From assembly GCF_037893185.1 (NCBI RefSeq), contig NZ_CP140772.1, positions 6,936,001 through 7,000,000 of the forward strand: a stretch of DNA of 64,000 nt. The letters are read 5' to 3'. The notes under the pieces were generated by a model. The model was not told where the DNA came from. It did not search any database and saw only the letters and a program-made list of their open reading frames with translations. Below, piece by piece: positions 53,921 through 62,728 of this stretch. The DNA comes from Chitinophaga sp. 180180018-3 (GTDB taxonomy: Bacteria; Bacteroidota; Bacteroidia; Chitinophagales; Chitinophagaceae). Each line of letters opens with the position of its first letter. The stretch's first letter is position 1. A program made the translations under genes and the position numbers.

Positions 53921-55279
53921 CTATAGTTTGCCGTATGCCTTCATCAGATCTATTTTAGCCACGATGGCATTGAACAGTGCTGTGAAATAATTATTCTGGG
54001 CAGTGAGCAGGTCATTTTCCGCGGTGGTCATTTCCAGGCTGGAACCAACGCCCTCCCTGTATTTGACCTGCGTGGTATGATATACATCCTGCGCCAGTTG
54101 CATATTTTTCTCCTGAGATTCCAGGGTGAGCACGTTGTTCCGGAAGGTAGATGTAGCTTGTTCTCTTTCCAGGTCTATGCCCAGTTTGGCATTCTCAATA
54201 GCCACTTCACTTTTCTTAACCGCCAGCCACGCCTGATCTACCTGCCGTTTGCGCTGCAAACCGGAGAAGATGGGAACCGAAAGGTTCAGGCCTGTGTTGA
54301 CGTACCCGTACCATGTCTGTGTTTTGAAATAATCGAATTTATCACTTCCGCGCAGCGCGCCTGTTGCACCGAAAAGCTGCAATGAAGGAAACCCTTTCAT
54401 GCGGTATCTTTTCAGATCATATTCATTAGCTTTCTTCTGGGTTTCGAGTAACTGGTATTCGATGCGCTGGGAGTAATCGAATTTATCCATGTCCAGCACA
54501 TCTGCTACTATCCTTTGTGTGGAAAGTGTATCAGTAAGTACAATCGCCTGTTTGAGTGGCATTCCCATCTGGAATTTCAGGGAAGCAGTGCCCAGTTCCA
54601 CCAGGTTGCGGAGTTTGGTTTGCTCCGTTTCCAGGTTAGTATATTGTACCACGAGGCGGTCTACATCCAGTTTCTCAGCGAGCCCGTTCTTGTAAATTTC
54701 CCTGGTTTCCTTCAATATTTTATCAAGCGAATTGATGTTCTCCGAGAGGATGGCCAGCGCTTTGTTGGCAGAAAGTACATTGTAGTATGCTTTATATACG
54801 CTCGATTTCACATCTATTTCTGACCTGGTCACATTCTGTGCCACCAGTGTTTCCAGTGTTTTCCGGGCCTGCAGGGCAACGAGTACACTGGGGTCGAATA
54901 GCGTCTGGGTAAGTCTTACTTCACCCATGAGATTATGAGGCAACTGGAAAGAAACGCCTACAAATGAATCCACCGGAAGACCGAAGTTCTTCATGTTAAA
55001 CATTTGTTTCTGCGTGATGGGGTTATACTGGTATGCGCCGGTTCCTGCAACATTAGGCAATGCAAGACCGCTGACTTCTTTATTCTTCGCCAGTTGGATA
55101 AGTTCATCCAGTTTAGCGGTTTTGACGGTGCTTTGATTAGCCAGTGCATAGTCAACCGCTTCTTTGGCCGTCAGGCGGATTGGTTCCGACGCGACCTGTT
55201 GCTGGGCTCCCGCACTGGCAGCCACAAACAGCAGCCACCCGAATAAAGCCATACTGGTGAGCCTTTTGATTGATAGCAT
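53921..55279 (-). CDS. TolC-family outer membrane efflux protein
   Basis: 452 residues, signal peptide ending SAGAQ. Two repeats of the outer membrane efflux domain with long helices: LTAKEAVDYALANQSTVKTAK at the start, EIYKNGLAEKLDVDRLVVQYTNLE in the first and VYHTTQVKYREGVGSSLEMTTAENDLLTAQNNYFTALF in the second. It forms the outer-membrane channel of the pump. Its start is 4 bp after the regulator gene, so the operon order is regulator, channel, adaptor, pump. Confidence 0.95.
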   Translation of the reverse strand: MLSIKRLTSMALFGWLLFVAASAGAQQQVASEPIRLTAKEAVDYALANQSTVKTAKLDELIQLAKNKEVSGLALPNVAGTGAYQYNPITQKQMFNMKNFGLPVDSFVGVSFQLPHNLMGEVRLTQTLFDPSVLVALQARKTLETLVAQNVTRSEIDVKSSVYKAYYNVLSANKALAILSENINSLDKILKETREIYKNGLAEKLDVDRLVVQYTNLETEQTKLRNLVELGTASLKFQMGMPLKQAIVLTDTLSTQRIVADVLDMDKFDYSQRIEYQLLETQKKANEYDLKRYRMKGFPSLQLFGATGALRGSDKFDYFKTQTWYGYVNTGLNLSVPIFSGLQRKRQVDQAWLAVKKSEVAIENAKLGIDLEREQATSTFRNNVLTLESQEKNMQLAQDVYHTTQVKYREGVGSSLEMTTAENDLLTAQNNYFTALFNAIVAKIDLMKAYGKL

Positions 55280-55283
55280 AGTG

Positions 55284-55895
55284 TTATTTATTTAGCGATA
55301 GTTGTTTGTATTCTTCAATAAGATGGTATCCTTTAAGTGATGCTACTCCGTATAGAAAATTTTCCAATAATACTTTTGCGACCTTGTTCATATCATATGT
55401 ACCAGGGAATACCTCGGTCTGAAAGCTGATCATACAGGCATGTATCCGATAATATGTCAGTATTCTTATATCTATATCCGGCCGGTAAACACCCTCACTG
55501 ATACCTCTTTCCAGATTTTCGCGGATCATATTGGCCAGGGAATTATGTTGATAATCCAGGAACACCTGATAAGCTTTAGCGTGAAATTTCTGGAGATCGA
55601 GGATAATAACCGGGTTCATATTCCGCAGGCGCCTGTCGAGCATATCCATCACAAGGAACAGCTCCTGGATGGCATCTTTTGACTTCCGTCTGTCTTCCAG
55701 CGACTCTTCATTAACGATCTGTATGAACCTCGCTATCGTCTGCGACACCATATCGTCCTTGTCTGTAAAATGGGCATAGAGTGTTTTTTTAGAGATACCC
55801 ATCTTTACAGCAATGTCATCCATGGTGATGGAGCGGGTTCCAAACTGACGAAACAGGCCAAAAGCCGTGTCCATAATGCGTTCCTGTACTTCCAT
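55284..55895 (-). CDS. TetR-family repressor of the RND operon
   Basis: 203 residues. N-terminal helix-turn-helix (about 8-52): IMDTAFGLFRQFGTRSITMDDIAVKMGISKKTLYAHFTDKDDMV. The C-terminal ligand-binding helices are unlike any I can match. As first gene of the operon it most likely represses its own promoter and is released by a pump substrate. A perfect 10-bp dyad covers the promoter upstream, which supports this. Confidence 0.95.
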   Translation of the reverse strand: MEVQERIMDTAFGLFRQFGTRSITMDDIAVKMGISKKTLYAHFTDKDDMVSQTIARFIQIVNEESLEDRRKSKDAIQELFLVMDMLDRRLRNMNPVIILDLQKFHAKAYQVFLDYQHNSLANMIRENLERGISEGVYRPDIDIRILTYYRIHACMISFQTEVFPGTYDMNKVAKVLLENFLYGVASLKGYHLIEEYKQLSLNK

Positions 55896-55930
55896 AAATT
55901 TAACGGCAATAACGCTGTTGTTATGCAGAA

Positions 55931-55938
55931 CAAAACTA
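55931..55938 (-). promoter_or_regulatory. Promoter -7 box of the RND operon
   Basis: Reads TAGTTTTG on the minus strand, 35 bp before the tetR start. A TTTG (55961-55958) lies 19 bp upstream, the ideal -33 spacing. Confidence 0.75.
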
Positions 55939-55968
55939 TGGAAACTTTACAAACTTCCAAAGTTTCCA
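55939..55968. promoter_or_regulatory. Candidate TetR operator over the RND promoter
   Basis: TGGAAACTTT (55939-55948) and its exact complement AAAGTTTCCA (55959-55968) with a 10-bp spacer. It begins at the base next to the -7 box and includes the -33 TTTG, so a bound repressor would block RNA polymerase. Confidence 0.75.
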
Positions 55969-56051
55969 GTAATATTTTTTTATATGCAGCCAACTAATGG
56001 TCACAGGATGAATGAACTAAAACCGATAGTTAAAAGCTAGCAGCTATTCTG

Positions 56052-56059
56052 TAATTTTG
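56052..56059 (+). promoter_or_regulatory. Promoter -7 box of the DUF502 gene
   Basis: TAATTTTG, 18 bp before the ATG at 56078. Confidence 0.55.
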
Positions 56060-56077
56060 CGGATCTAATCCTGAACC

Positions 56078-56686
56078 ATGTCTCCCAAGCTCAGATTTAA
56101 AGCATTTGCATCGAGGTTATTACGTTATTTCTTCCAGGGGTTGCTGATACTGGCGCCCATAGGAATAACAGCGTTTGCCCTGTACTGGGCGTTTGTTACC
56201 ATAGACAATCTCATTCCGAAGGAGATCATCCCTGAGGGCACTTCTTTCAACTTCCTGAAGTATAAGGGAGTGGGCTTTGTGTTAGTACTGCTGCTGATCG
56301 TTGTGGTAGGCTATCTGAGTTCATCCTTTATTATCGGCCGTCTTTTCGATCTGTTCGACCACTTACTGGAGCGTACGCCATTCATCAAGTATATTTATAC
56401 CTCTGTTAAGGATGTGTTTGATGCTTTTGTGGGCGAGAAGAAAAAATTTGATCATCCGGTGCTGGTACAGATCTATGGCCAGGATGTCTGGGAAATGGGA
56501 TTCATTACCCAGCCGGATGTGAGTAACCTGGGGCTGGAAGGTTATATGGCGGTATACGTTCCGCATGCTTATGCCATTACTGGCAAAGTGTTTATGGTGC
56601 CTAAGGAGAAGGTGAAGCCATTGACCAATGTTTCAGCGGGTGAGGCCATGAAATTTGCGGTAAGTGGAGGTGTAACTAATTTATAA
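56078..56686 (+). CDS. DUF502 membrane protein
   Basis: 202 residues. Two membrane helices (about 15-38 and 62-88) then a soluble domain. LLRYFFQGLLILAPIGITAFALYW, GYLSSSFIIGRLFDLFDHLLERTPFIKYIYTSVKDV and the late VPHAYAITGKVFMVPKEKVK fit DUF502. Its role is not known; relatives are linked to leaf development in plants and to envelope functions in bacteria. It stands alone. Confidence 0.92.
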   Translation: MSPKLRFKAFASRLLRYFFQGLLILAPIGITAFALYWAFVTIDNLIPKEIIPEGTSFNFLKYKGVGFVLVLLLIVVVGYLSSSFIIGRLFDLFDHLLERTPFIKYIYTSVKDVFDAFVGEKKKFDHPVLVQIYGQDVWEMGFITQPDVSNLGLEGYMAVYVPHAYAITGKVFMVPKEKVKPLTNVSAGEAMKFAVSGGVTNL

Positions 56687-56708
56687 GCATCTTTAGCCTT
56701 TAGTTTTT

Positions 56709-56741
56709 AGTCTTTAGTATCTATAGCGATTACTAAAGACT
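56709..56741 (+). terminator. Hairpin after the DUF502 gene
   Basis: AGTCTTTAGTA (56709-56719) pairs with TACTAAAGACT (56731-56741), loop 11. Just before it the word TTTAG is repeated several times, as in the unit-built ends of the long palindromes. The following T tract is weak. Confidence 0.55.
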
Positions 56742-56769
56742 TATCTTTGTTTTCCTAAAACCCAACCAG

Positions 56770-57756
56770 ATGTTAACCCACACCAACCTGCGGATTCCCG
56801 CGCTTATCCTGTTTTTTATATTGATGATACCGTGTTCCCAGGCCGGGGCATGGGGATTTTTTGCGCATCAGCGGATCAACCGGCTGGCTGTTTTCTGCCT
56901 GCCGCCGGAGATGATGGTGCTGTATAAGCCACAGCTGGAGTATCTGACCATACACGCCACGGATCCGGATAAACGGAGATACGCCGTAGCGGCGGAAGGC
57001 GCAAGGCATTATATTGATATCGATCTGTTCGACCAGCCGCCTTACCTGAACATTCCCCGCAGCTGGTCCGATGCGGTGGCGCGTTACACGGCAGATTCAT
57101 TGAACAGAAACGGTATACTTCCCTGGCATCTAGAGAAGATGATGGCATGGCTGACAGCAGCATTCCGGGAACGGGATCAGCAGCGTATACTGAAGCTGTC
57201 GGCAGAACTGGGGCATTATATGGCCGATGCACACGTGCCGTTGCATGCGTGTTCCAACCACAACGGCCAGCTGACGGGGCAGGACGGCATTCACGGATTG
57301 TGGGAATCGCGCATACCAGAGTTGTTGGCCGACCGTGAATACAACTATTGGGCGGGCAAAGCCTGTTATATTGCAGTACCCCGGAAATTTATCTGGGATG
57401 TTATCAGTGCCAGCGGAATGGCCGCTGATACGGTTTTACGCTATGAAAAACAGTTAAGCGGGCAGTTTCCGGTGGGTAGGCGCTATGCATACGAAAACCG
57501 GAATGGGGTATTGATACGTACTTACGCTGAAGACTATACGAAAGCGTATTCACTTTCGATGGGTGATATGGTAGAACGTCGGATGAAAAATGCCATAGCG
57601 GCTGTAGCATCGGCGTGGTACACCGCCTGGGTGAACGCCGGGCAGCCATCGTTGCAGGAGCTGGCTCACACCACGCCTACCCCCGGAGAGCAGGAGGAGG
57701 CAGAAAAGCTTCAGCAACAATGGATGAATGGCCGATTGCCTGCGCGGGAAGAGTAA
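56770..57756 (+). CDS. Zinc-dependent phospholipase C / S1-P1 nuclease-like exported protein
   Basis: 328 residues. The signal peptide ends in SQAGA, leaving Trp as an early mature residue (WGFFAHQRINRLAVF), as in P1 nuclease and phospholipase C where the N-terminal Trp binds zinc. Further ligands: HYIDIDLFD, and GHYMADAHVPLHACSNHNG with GIHGLWESRIPE. The fold cleaves phosphodiesters (nucleic acids or phospholipids) in the periplasm or outside. Which substrate is used cannot be told. The tail is Gln/Glu-rich. Confidence 0.85.
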   Translation: MLTHTNLRIPALILFFILMIPCSQAGAWGFFAHQRINRLAVFCLPPEMMVLYKPQLEYLTIHATDPDKRRYAVAAEGARHYIDIDLFDQPPYLNIPRSWSDAVARYTADSLNRNGILPWHLEKMMAWLTAAFRERDQQRILKLSAELGHYMADAHVPLHACSNHNGQLTGQDGIHGLWESRIPELLADREYNYWAGKACYIAVPRKFIWDVISASGMAADTVLRYEKQLSGQFPVGRRYAYENRNGVLIRTYAEDYTKAYSLSMGDMVERRMKNAIAAVASAWYTAWVNAGQPSLQELAHTTPTPGEQEEAEKLQQQWMNGRLPAREE

Positions 57757-57803
57757 AACGGTAAAATATTTATGGCAATACATAATAATTAGAAAAGAAA
57801 TTT

Positions 57804-57811
57804 TATCTTTG
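57804..57811 (+). promoter_or_regulatory. Promoter -7 box of serC
   Basis: TATCTTTG, 136 bp before the chosen start codon, leaving a long leader with a mini-frame ATG AAT TTA ATC TGA at 57925-57939. Confidence 0.6.
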
Positions 57812-57947
57812 CCAGACCATCTTTTAACCTGTCCTACACCACGCGCCTTACCGGTTTTAAAACACCCGTGCCGTTTTTTTTCCGTTTCCTTAGAAAAACC
57901 AAAACAAAGTGGAAAGATCAAAAAATGAATTTAATCTGAATCGCAAC

Positions 57948-59018
57948 ATGAAGGTGCATAATTTTAACGCAGGTCCTTCTGTATTACCTAACGAGGTATT
58001 GTACAAGGCCAGTAAAGCTCTTATCGACTTTGAAGGGTCGGGGATGTCTATACTGGAGATTGGTCACAGAACAGAGCCGTTTATTGCGGTAATGGACGAG
58101 GCGCGCAACCTGGTGAGGGAGCTGATGCAACTTGATGACGACTTTGAAGTCCTCTTCTTGCATGGAGGAGCCACTACTCAGTTCATGCAGATACCAATGA
58201 ACCTGCTTGAAAGCAGTGAAACAGCTGCGTATGTAGACACCGGCGTATGGTCTAACAAGGCCATTAAAGAAGCAAAATTGTTTGGTTTTACCGACGTTGT
58301 AGCAAGCTCCAAGGAGAGTAATTACAATCACATCCCCAAGCAGTTTACGATCCCGCCACAGGCGAGTTATCTGCATATAACCACTAACAATACCATCTAT
58401 GGTACACAGTGGCAGATGACGCCCGTTACCGACGTACCCCTGATAGCTGATATGAGTAGCGATATCCTCAGCCGCAGCATGGACTTCAACAAGTACTCGC
58501 TGATTTATGCCGGAGTACAGAAGAACATGGGCGCTGCCGGCGCTACCATGGTAGCAGTACGCAAAAGTTTGCTGGGCAAGGTAAGCCGCAAAATACCGGC
58601 TATCCTGGACTACAGAAATCACATCGACAATGGTTCCATGTTGAATACCCCGCCTGTATTTGCCGTGTATATCTCTATGCTTACACTCCGCTGGTTGAAA
58701 GAACAGGGTGGTGTTACCGCCATTGAAAAAATCAATGAGAAAAAAGCTGCGTTGCTTTACGACGAAATCGACCACAACCCGTTATTCCGTGGTACCGTGG
58801 TAAAAGAAGACCGTAGTAAAATGAACGCCTGCTTCATCATGGATAAACCAGAGATGGAAGAAGAGTTCCTGAAATTCTGCAAGAAAGAAGATATTGTAGG
58901 TATCAAAGGGCATCGCCTTTCCGGCGGATTCCGGGTATCTATGTACAATGCCCTCCCCTACGAGAGCGTAGAAGTAATGGTGGAAGCCATGAAATACTTC
59001 TCACTGAAAAAGGCATAA
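57948..59018 (+). CDS. serC: Phosphoserine aminotransferase
   Basis: 356 residues from the ATG at 57948 (MKVHNFNAGPSVLP is the normal start; a GTG at 57909 would add 13 odd residues). Transfers an amino group to 3-phosphohydroxypyruvate in serine synthesis and also acts in pyridoxal phosphate synthesis. Seen: EIGHRTEPF, LFLHGGATTQFMQIPMNLL, PLIADMSSDI, the PLP lysine in YAGVQKNMGAAGATMV, and RNHIDNGSMLNTPPVFAVY. In many Bacteroidota serA follows; here a glycosyltransferase does. A clear terminator is downstream. Confidence 0.96.
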   Translation: MKVHNFNAGPSVLPNEVLYKASKALIDFEGSGMSILEIGHRTEPFIAVMDEARNLVRELMQLDDDFEVLFLHGGATTQFMQIPMNLLESSETAAYVDTGVWSNKAIKEAKLFGFTDVVASSKESNYNHIPKQFTIPPQASYLHITTNNTIYGTQWQMTPVTDVPLIADMSSDILSRSMDFNKYSLIYAGVQKNMGAAGATMVAVRKSLLGKVSRKIPAILDYRNHIDNGSMLNTPPVFAVYISMLTLRWLKEQGGVTAIEKINEKKAALLYDEIDHNPLFRGTVVKEDRSKMNACFIMDKPEMEEEFLKFCKKEDIVGIKGHRLSGGFRVSMYNALPYESVEVMVEAMKYFSLKKA

Positions 59019-59040
59019 TAAAAAAGATAGTATAACATAG

Positions 59041-59097
59041 ATACGGGTTTAGAGGAGATAGTTTTAACCTGTCTTCCTCTAAATCCGTATCTTTTTT
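59041..59097 (+). terminator. Terminator of serC
   Basis: 16-base arms 59041-59056 and 59075-59090 (ATACGGGTTTAGAGGA, one G-U pair), then CTTTTTT. Confidence 0.85.
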
Positions 59098-59145
59098 GTA
59101 GAATTGTTCTATGCTTTGTCCCTATCAAATCATTAAACCATCCGT

Positions 59146-60009
59146 ATGATCAAAGAACAACCGCTGGTTTCTGTAATTGTGCCATGCTATAACCGTGAAA
59201 AATATATTGAACAGTGTGTGATGAGTGTTATTCATCAGACATATCCCAACATCGAACTTGTAGTAGTTGACGACGGCTCCACAGACAAATCCGGCCAGAT
59301 ATTAGAAGAACTGGCAGCCAAACATGGTTTTACCCTTGTCAGGCAGAAAAATATGGGGGTATGTGCAGCATTGAATAACGGCATCAGAGGCCATTCAACA
59401 GGTGAATATATCTGCTATCTGGGATCTGATGATTACTGGAAAGAAGACAAAATTGAGAAACAGGTTGCTTTTTTAGAAGAACACCAGGATCTGGCCCTTG
59501 GTTTTACAAAAACAACCCTTGTTGACAGCAAGGGCAATATGAGCTGGAGCTATCCGAATGGAGAGGAGATTACCTGCGACTTTTACAATTTACTCTGGGG
59601 AAATTTCGTTCCCTCCCTGACCACAATGATGAGAAGAGATGTTTATGTTGCAGTCGGTGGCTTTGATGAAAACCTGGTGCTTGAAGACTGGGACATGTGG
59701 TTAAGGATAGCATACGAATACAAATACGGCTTCCTTGATGAAGTATTGGCCTATTACAGGATTCATGACAACAATATGTCGAAGGATACCATTAAAATGA
59801 AGAGAGCAGAGCAACAGACTCTTCAGAAATGGCGGCACACAAAAGCATATAAGCATGTATATAAACGGTGGGCCCTCGATGCTATGAATGAACTGGCGCC
59901 AACACAAAAGAAATATGTTACCACACAACTGCTCCTCCCCGCTCTTAAGTATTACAAAAAGAAATTATTTTATACGGGATTATGGAAGCTGTTAACCAAA
60001 TGGGAATAA
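59146..60009 (+). CDS. Family 2 glycosyltransferase
   Basis: 287 residues, GT-A fold. Opening PLVSVIVPCYNREKYIEQCVMSVIHQTYPNIELVVVDDGSTDKS, the sugar-nucleotide metal site in CYLGSDDYWKEDKIEKQVAFL, and the acceptor region GGFDENLVLEDWDMWLRIAYEY with the ED-x-D motif. No membrane segment. It probably adds a sugar to a surface polymer; the donor is unknown. It has its own terminators on both sides and no sugar gene nearby, and it sits where serA commonly lies between serC and DUF1015. Confidence 0.92.
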   Translation: MIKEQPLVSVIVPCYNREKYIEQCVMSVIHQTYPNIELVVVDDGSTDKSGQILEELAAKHGFTLVRQKNMGVCAALNNGIRGHSTGEYICYLGSDDYWKEDKIEKQVAFLEEHQDLALGFTKTTLVDSKGNMSWSYPNGEEITCDFYNLLWGNFVPSLTTMMRRDVYVAVGGFDENLVLEDWDMWLRIAYEYKYGFLDEVLAYYRIHDNNMSKDTIKMKRAEQQTLQKWRHTKAYKHVYKRWALDAMNELAPTQKKYVTTQLLLPALKYYKKKLFYTGLWKLLTKWE

Positions 60010-60021
60010 AAGAAATTTTTT

Positions 60022-60042
60022 AAGGGGCCGGTCAGGCCCCTT
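60022..60042 (+). terminator. Terminator of the glycosyltransferase gene
   Basis: AAGGGGCC (60022-60029) pairs with GGCCCCTT (60035-60042), followed by CTTTG. Confidence 0.8.
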
Positions 60043-60128
60043 CTTTGTCACCTGCAGCTATCCGTAATTTGTTATTGGCAGTTAGTATTTTTTATTCTAA
60101 CTTTTGTACCTCACTCATATCATATACC

Positions 60129-61373
60129 ATGGCTATCATCAGACCCTTTAATGGCGTAAGACCTCAGGCAGCGTTGGCAGCAAAAGTAGCCGCAAGGCCG
60201 TACGACGTGCTCAGTTCCGCGGAAGCCAGAGCGGCGGCGGCAGGCAATCCTTATTCGTATTATCATGTTTCCAAATCAGAAATAGACCTGCCGGAGGACG
60301 TAGATATACACAGCCAGCAGGTATATGATAAAGCAGCGGAAAACCTGCATCGCATGGTTAGCGAGGGGACGCTGTTCCAGGAATCGCAGCCTGCCTATTA
60401 TATCTATAAACTTGTTATGAACGGACGCGCGCAAACAGGGCTTGTATGCCTTTCTGCCGTTACGGACTACAATAACGGTATTATCAAAAAGCATGAGTTT
60501 ACGCGGCCCGACAAAGAACTGGACCGTATCAATCATATAAAAACCACCAAAGCGCAAACAGGCAACGTATTCCTGGCATATAACGATGTACCGGAAGTAA
60601 ACGCCCTGATCGACCGCTGGCAGGAACAACAGTCACCCACATACGATTTTACAGCAGAAGATGGCATACAACATACCATCTGGGTGATCAGCTCCCTTGC
60701 GGTTGTACAGGAAATAACCTCCCTGTTTGCCACGAAAGTACCTTGCACTTACATTGCCGACGGGCATCACCGGGCGGCTTCTGCCAGTCTTGTACAGAAA
60801 GAGTTTGAACTGGCAGGAAAGATCACCTCCGTTGAAAATCCGGTCAATTATTTCCTTACCACCATCTTTCCGGCCAGCCAGCTGGCGATACTGGACTATA
60901 ACAGGGTGGTCAGGGATCTTAACGGTATGAGTAAAGAAGCACTGTTATCACGCCTGGACTATGATTTCACCGTGGAGGAAATAGGCCATCTGCCCCAGCC
61001 CCCCAGCATGCTCCATGAATTCAGCATGTACCTCGATGGCAGGTGGTACCGGCTGGTAGCCAGAGAAGGCACTTATACCACGGATCCGATTGGCATACTG
61101 GACGTCACTATCCTGTCGGCCAACATATTGGATAAACTCCTGGGTATCAGTGATCAGCGAACCGACAAGCGGATTGACTTTGTAGGCGGAATCAGGGGCC
61201 TTGGTGAACTGGTTAAGCGGGTCGACAGCGGCGATATGAAAATAGCGTTCGCCCTTTTCCCGGTCACAATCCGGCAGTTATTCGATATCGCCGACAGTGG
61301 TAATGTCATGCCTCCCAAAAGCACCTGGTTTGAACCGAAATTACGGGATGGCCTGGTTACTCATCTCATCTAA
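60129..61373 (+). CDS. DUF1015 protein
   Basis: 414 residues from the ATG at 60129 (MAIIRPFNGVRP is the typical start; the open frame back to 60045 adds untypical sequence). Conserved: KVAARPYDVLSSAEARAAAAGNPYSYYHVSKSEID, YIYKLVMNGRAQTGLVCLSAV, YIADGHHRAASA with its His pair, and DFVGGIRGLGELVKRVDSGDMKIAFALFPVTI. The biochemical role is not established. The gene commonly neighbours serC and serA, which hints at serine metabolism. Confidence 0.94.
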   Translation: MAIIRPFNGVRPQAALAAKVAARPYDVLSSAEARAAAAGNPYSYYHVSKSEIDLPEDVDIHSQQVYDKAAENLHRMVSEGTLFQESQPAYYIYKLVMNGRAQTGLVCLSAVTDYNNGIIKKHEFTRPDKELDRINHIKTTKAQTGNVFLAYNDVPEVNALIDRWQEQQSPTYDFTAEDGIQHTIWVISSLAVVQEITSLFATKVPCTYIADGHHRAASASLVQKEFELAGKITSVENPVNYFLTTIFPASQLAILDYNRVVRDLNGMSKEALLSRLDYDFTVEEIGHLPQPPSMLHEFSMYLDGRWYRLVAREGTYTTDPIGILDVTILSANILDKLLGISDQRTDKRIDFVGGIRGLGELVKRVDSGDMKIAFALFPVTIRQLFDIADSGNVMPPKSTWFEPKLRDGLVTHLI

Positions 61374-61558
61374 ATAAATATTAAAAAACAGTAAACGGCA
61401 TTGCTACCCTTCAGGCACGGAGGGCTCCTGCCTGAAAACATCTGGATAAGAAATTTTAATAATATAAGACACTTAATCCCTGTAACCTGAAGCCCGGAGA
61501 TTGATCTGCGGCACATTATCTCATTTTCATTACTTTTACAACAAACGAACAGACAGGG

Positions 61559-62632
61559 ATGAACATACGGTCTTCTTTATTGAAAGCATTTTTTATAGCA
61601 GGGATACTAATTTCACAGACAGTTGTTGCGCAGGATGCCAAAGAGCTATACAATACAGCCACCGGCTTCATTCGTACCGGAGATTACTCCAATGCCATAC
61701 TGGTGCTGAATCAGGCATTGCAACTGGATCCTGACAATTTTGAATTGAAAAAACAGCTTGGTTTTACCTATTATCTCAAGGGAGACCTGGTAAAAGCCAA
61801 AAGCGTTATCGAACCGTTGTTAAGCAGTAAAGAAGCAGATGTACAGGTGTTCCAGATAGCAGGGAACATCTATGTTGGCAGGGAGGATTGGAAAACTGCG
61901 CAGCGTATGTATGAGCGTGCGATCAGGAAATTTCCCAACAGCGGGGAATTATACAACGACAATGGTAACCTGCAGATGCAATTCAAAATGTACGATGCTG
62001 CTTTACGCAGCTGGATCAAAGGCATAGAGCAGGATCCCAGGTTCCCGGGTAACTATTACAACGCTACCAAAACCTATTACTACAGTAATAATCCGCTTTG
62101 GTGCATATTGTATGGCGAAACCTTCATGAACATGGAGAGCTTCACCACCCGTACTGCAGAGATAAGGAATATTGTGCTGGAGTCTTATAAAAAGCTGTTC
62201 AATGATCCGTCGCTGTTCGAAAGCGCCATGCCGGATGATAAGAAAGGCAGAAAGGGTGGTAATGGATTTGTAGAGGCGTACAAGGCCTGTATGGGCAAGC
62301 AGATCAGTGTAGTTACCGGCGGCATAGATCCGGATGCACTCATCATGGTACGTACCCGATTCCTGTTAGACTGGTTTAACACCAACGCGGAGAATTTCCC
62401 ATACGCTCTTTTCGATTTTCAGCGCAATCTGTTACGCCAGGGATACTTTGAGGCATATAATCAGTGGCTGTTCGGCCCTGCGGCCAGTCAGAGCAATTAT
62501 AAGGGATGGATAGCGCTGCATAAACAGGATTATGATGATTTCCTGAAGTATCAACGTGCTAATCCGCTGAAGCCCAGACCAGATGAGTATTACAACGATG
62601 GCCGGTTTACGCTGATCAATTCGGGATATTAG
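61559..62632 (+). CDS. Exported tetratricopeptide-repeat protein
   Basis: 357 residues, signal peptide ending TVVAQ. About four TPR units fill the first half (AKELYNTATGFIRTGDYSNAILVLNQALQLDPDN; AQRMYERAIRKFPNSGELYND). The second half is helical without a named domain, with a conserved-looking RTRFLLDWF and NPLKPRPDEYYNDGRFTLINSGY at the end. A periplasmic scaffold is likely. It is alone, 185 bp after the DUF1015 gene. Confidence 0.88.
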   Translation: MNIRSSLLKAFFIAGILISQTVVAQDAKELYNTATGFIRTGDYSNAILVLNQALQLDPDNFELKKQLGFTYYLKGDLVKAKSVIEPLLSSKEADVQVFQIAGNIYVGREDWKTAQRMYERAIRKFPNSGELYNDNGNLQMQFKMYDAALRSWIKGIEQDPRFPGNYYNATKTYYYSNNPLWCILYGETFMNMESFTTRTAEIRNIVLESYKKLFNDPSLFESAMPDDKKGRKGGNGFVEAYKACMGKQISVVTGGIDPDALIMVRTRFLLDWFNTNAENFPYALFDFQRNLLRQGYFEAYNQWLFGPAASQSNYKGWIALHKQDYDDFLKYQRANPLKPRPDEYYNDGRFTLINSGY

Positions 62633-62659
62633 TTTTTGAATAAATTTTGATTGACGGGT

Positions 62660-62699
62660 ATTTAGTTAATTAGTTGCTGTAGCAACTGAATGACTAAAT
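62660..62699. promoter_or_regulatory. Dyad between the TPR gene and paaN
   Basis: 19-base arms 62660-62678 and 62681-62699 match at 16 positions; the core AGTTGCT-GT-AGCAACT (62672-62687) is perfect. It lies 29 bp before the paaN start. Either a terminator of the TPR gene or an operator for paaN; no T tract follows. Confidence 0.45.
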
Positions 62700-62728
62700 C
62701 CGTAAATTGTAGATCTCAAAATCTGAAT

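Noticed and set aside
60045..60128. 28 extra N-terminal residues for the DUF1015 gene
   Set aside because: MAIIRPFNGVRP at 60129 is the family start, and the extension overlaps the region just after the previous terminator.
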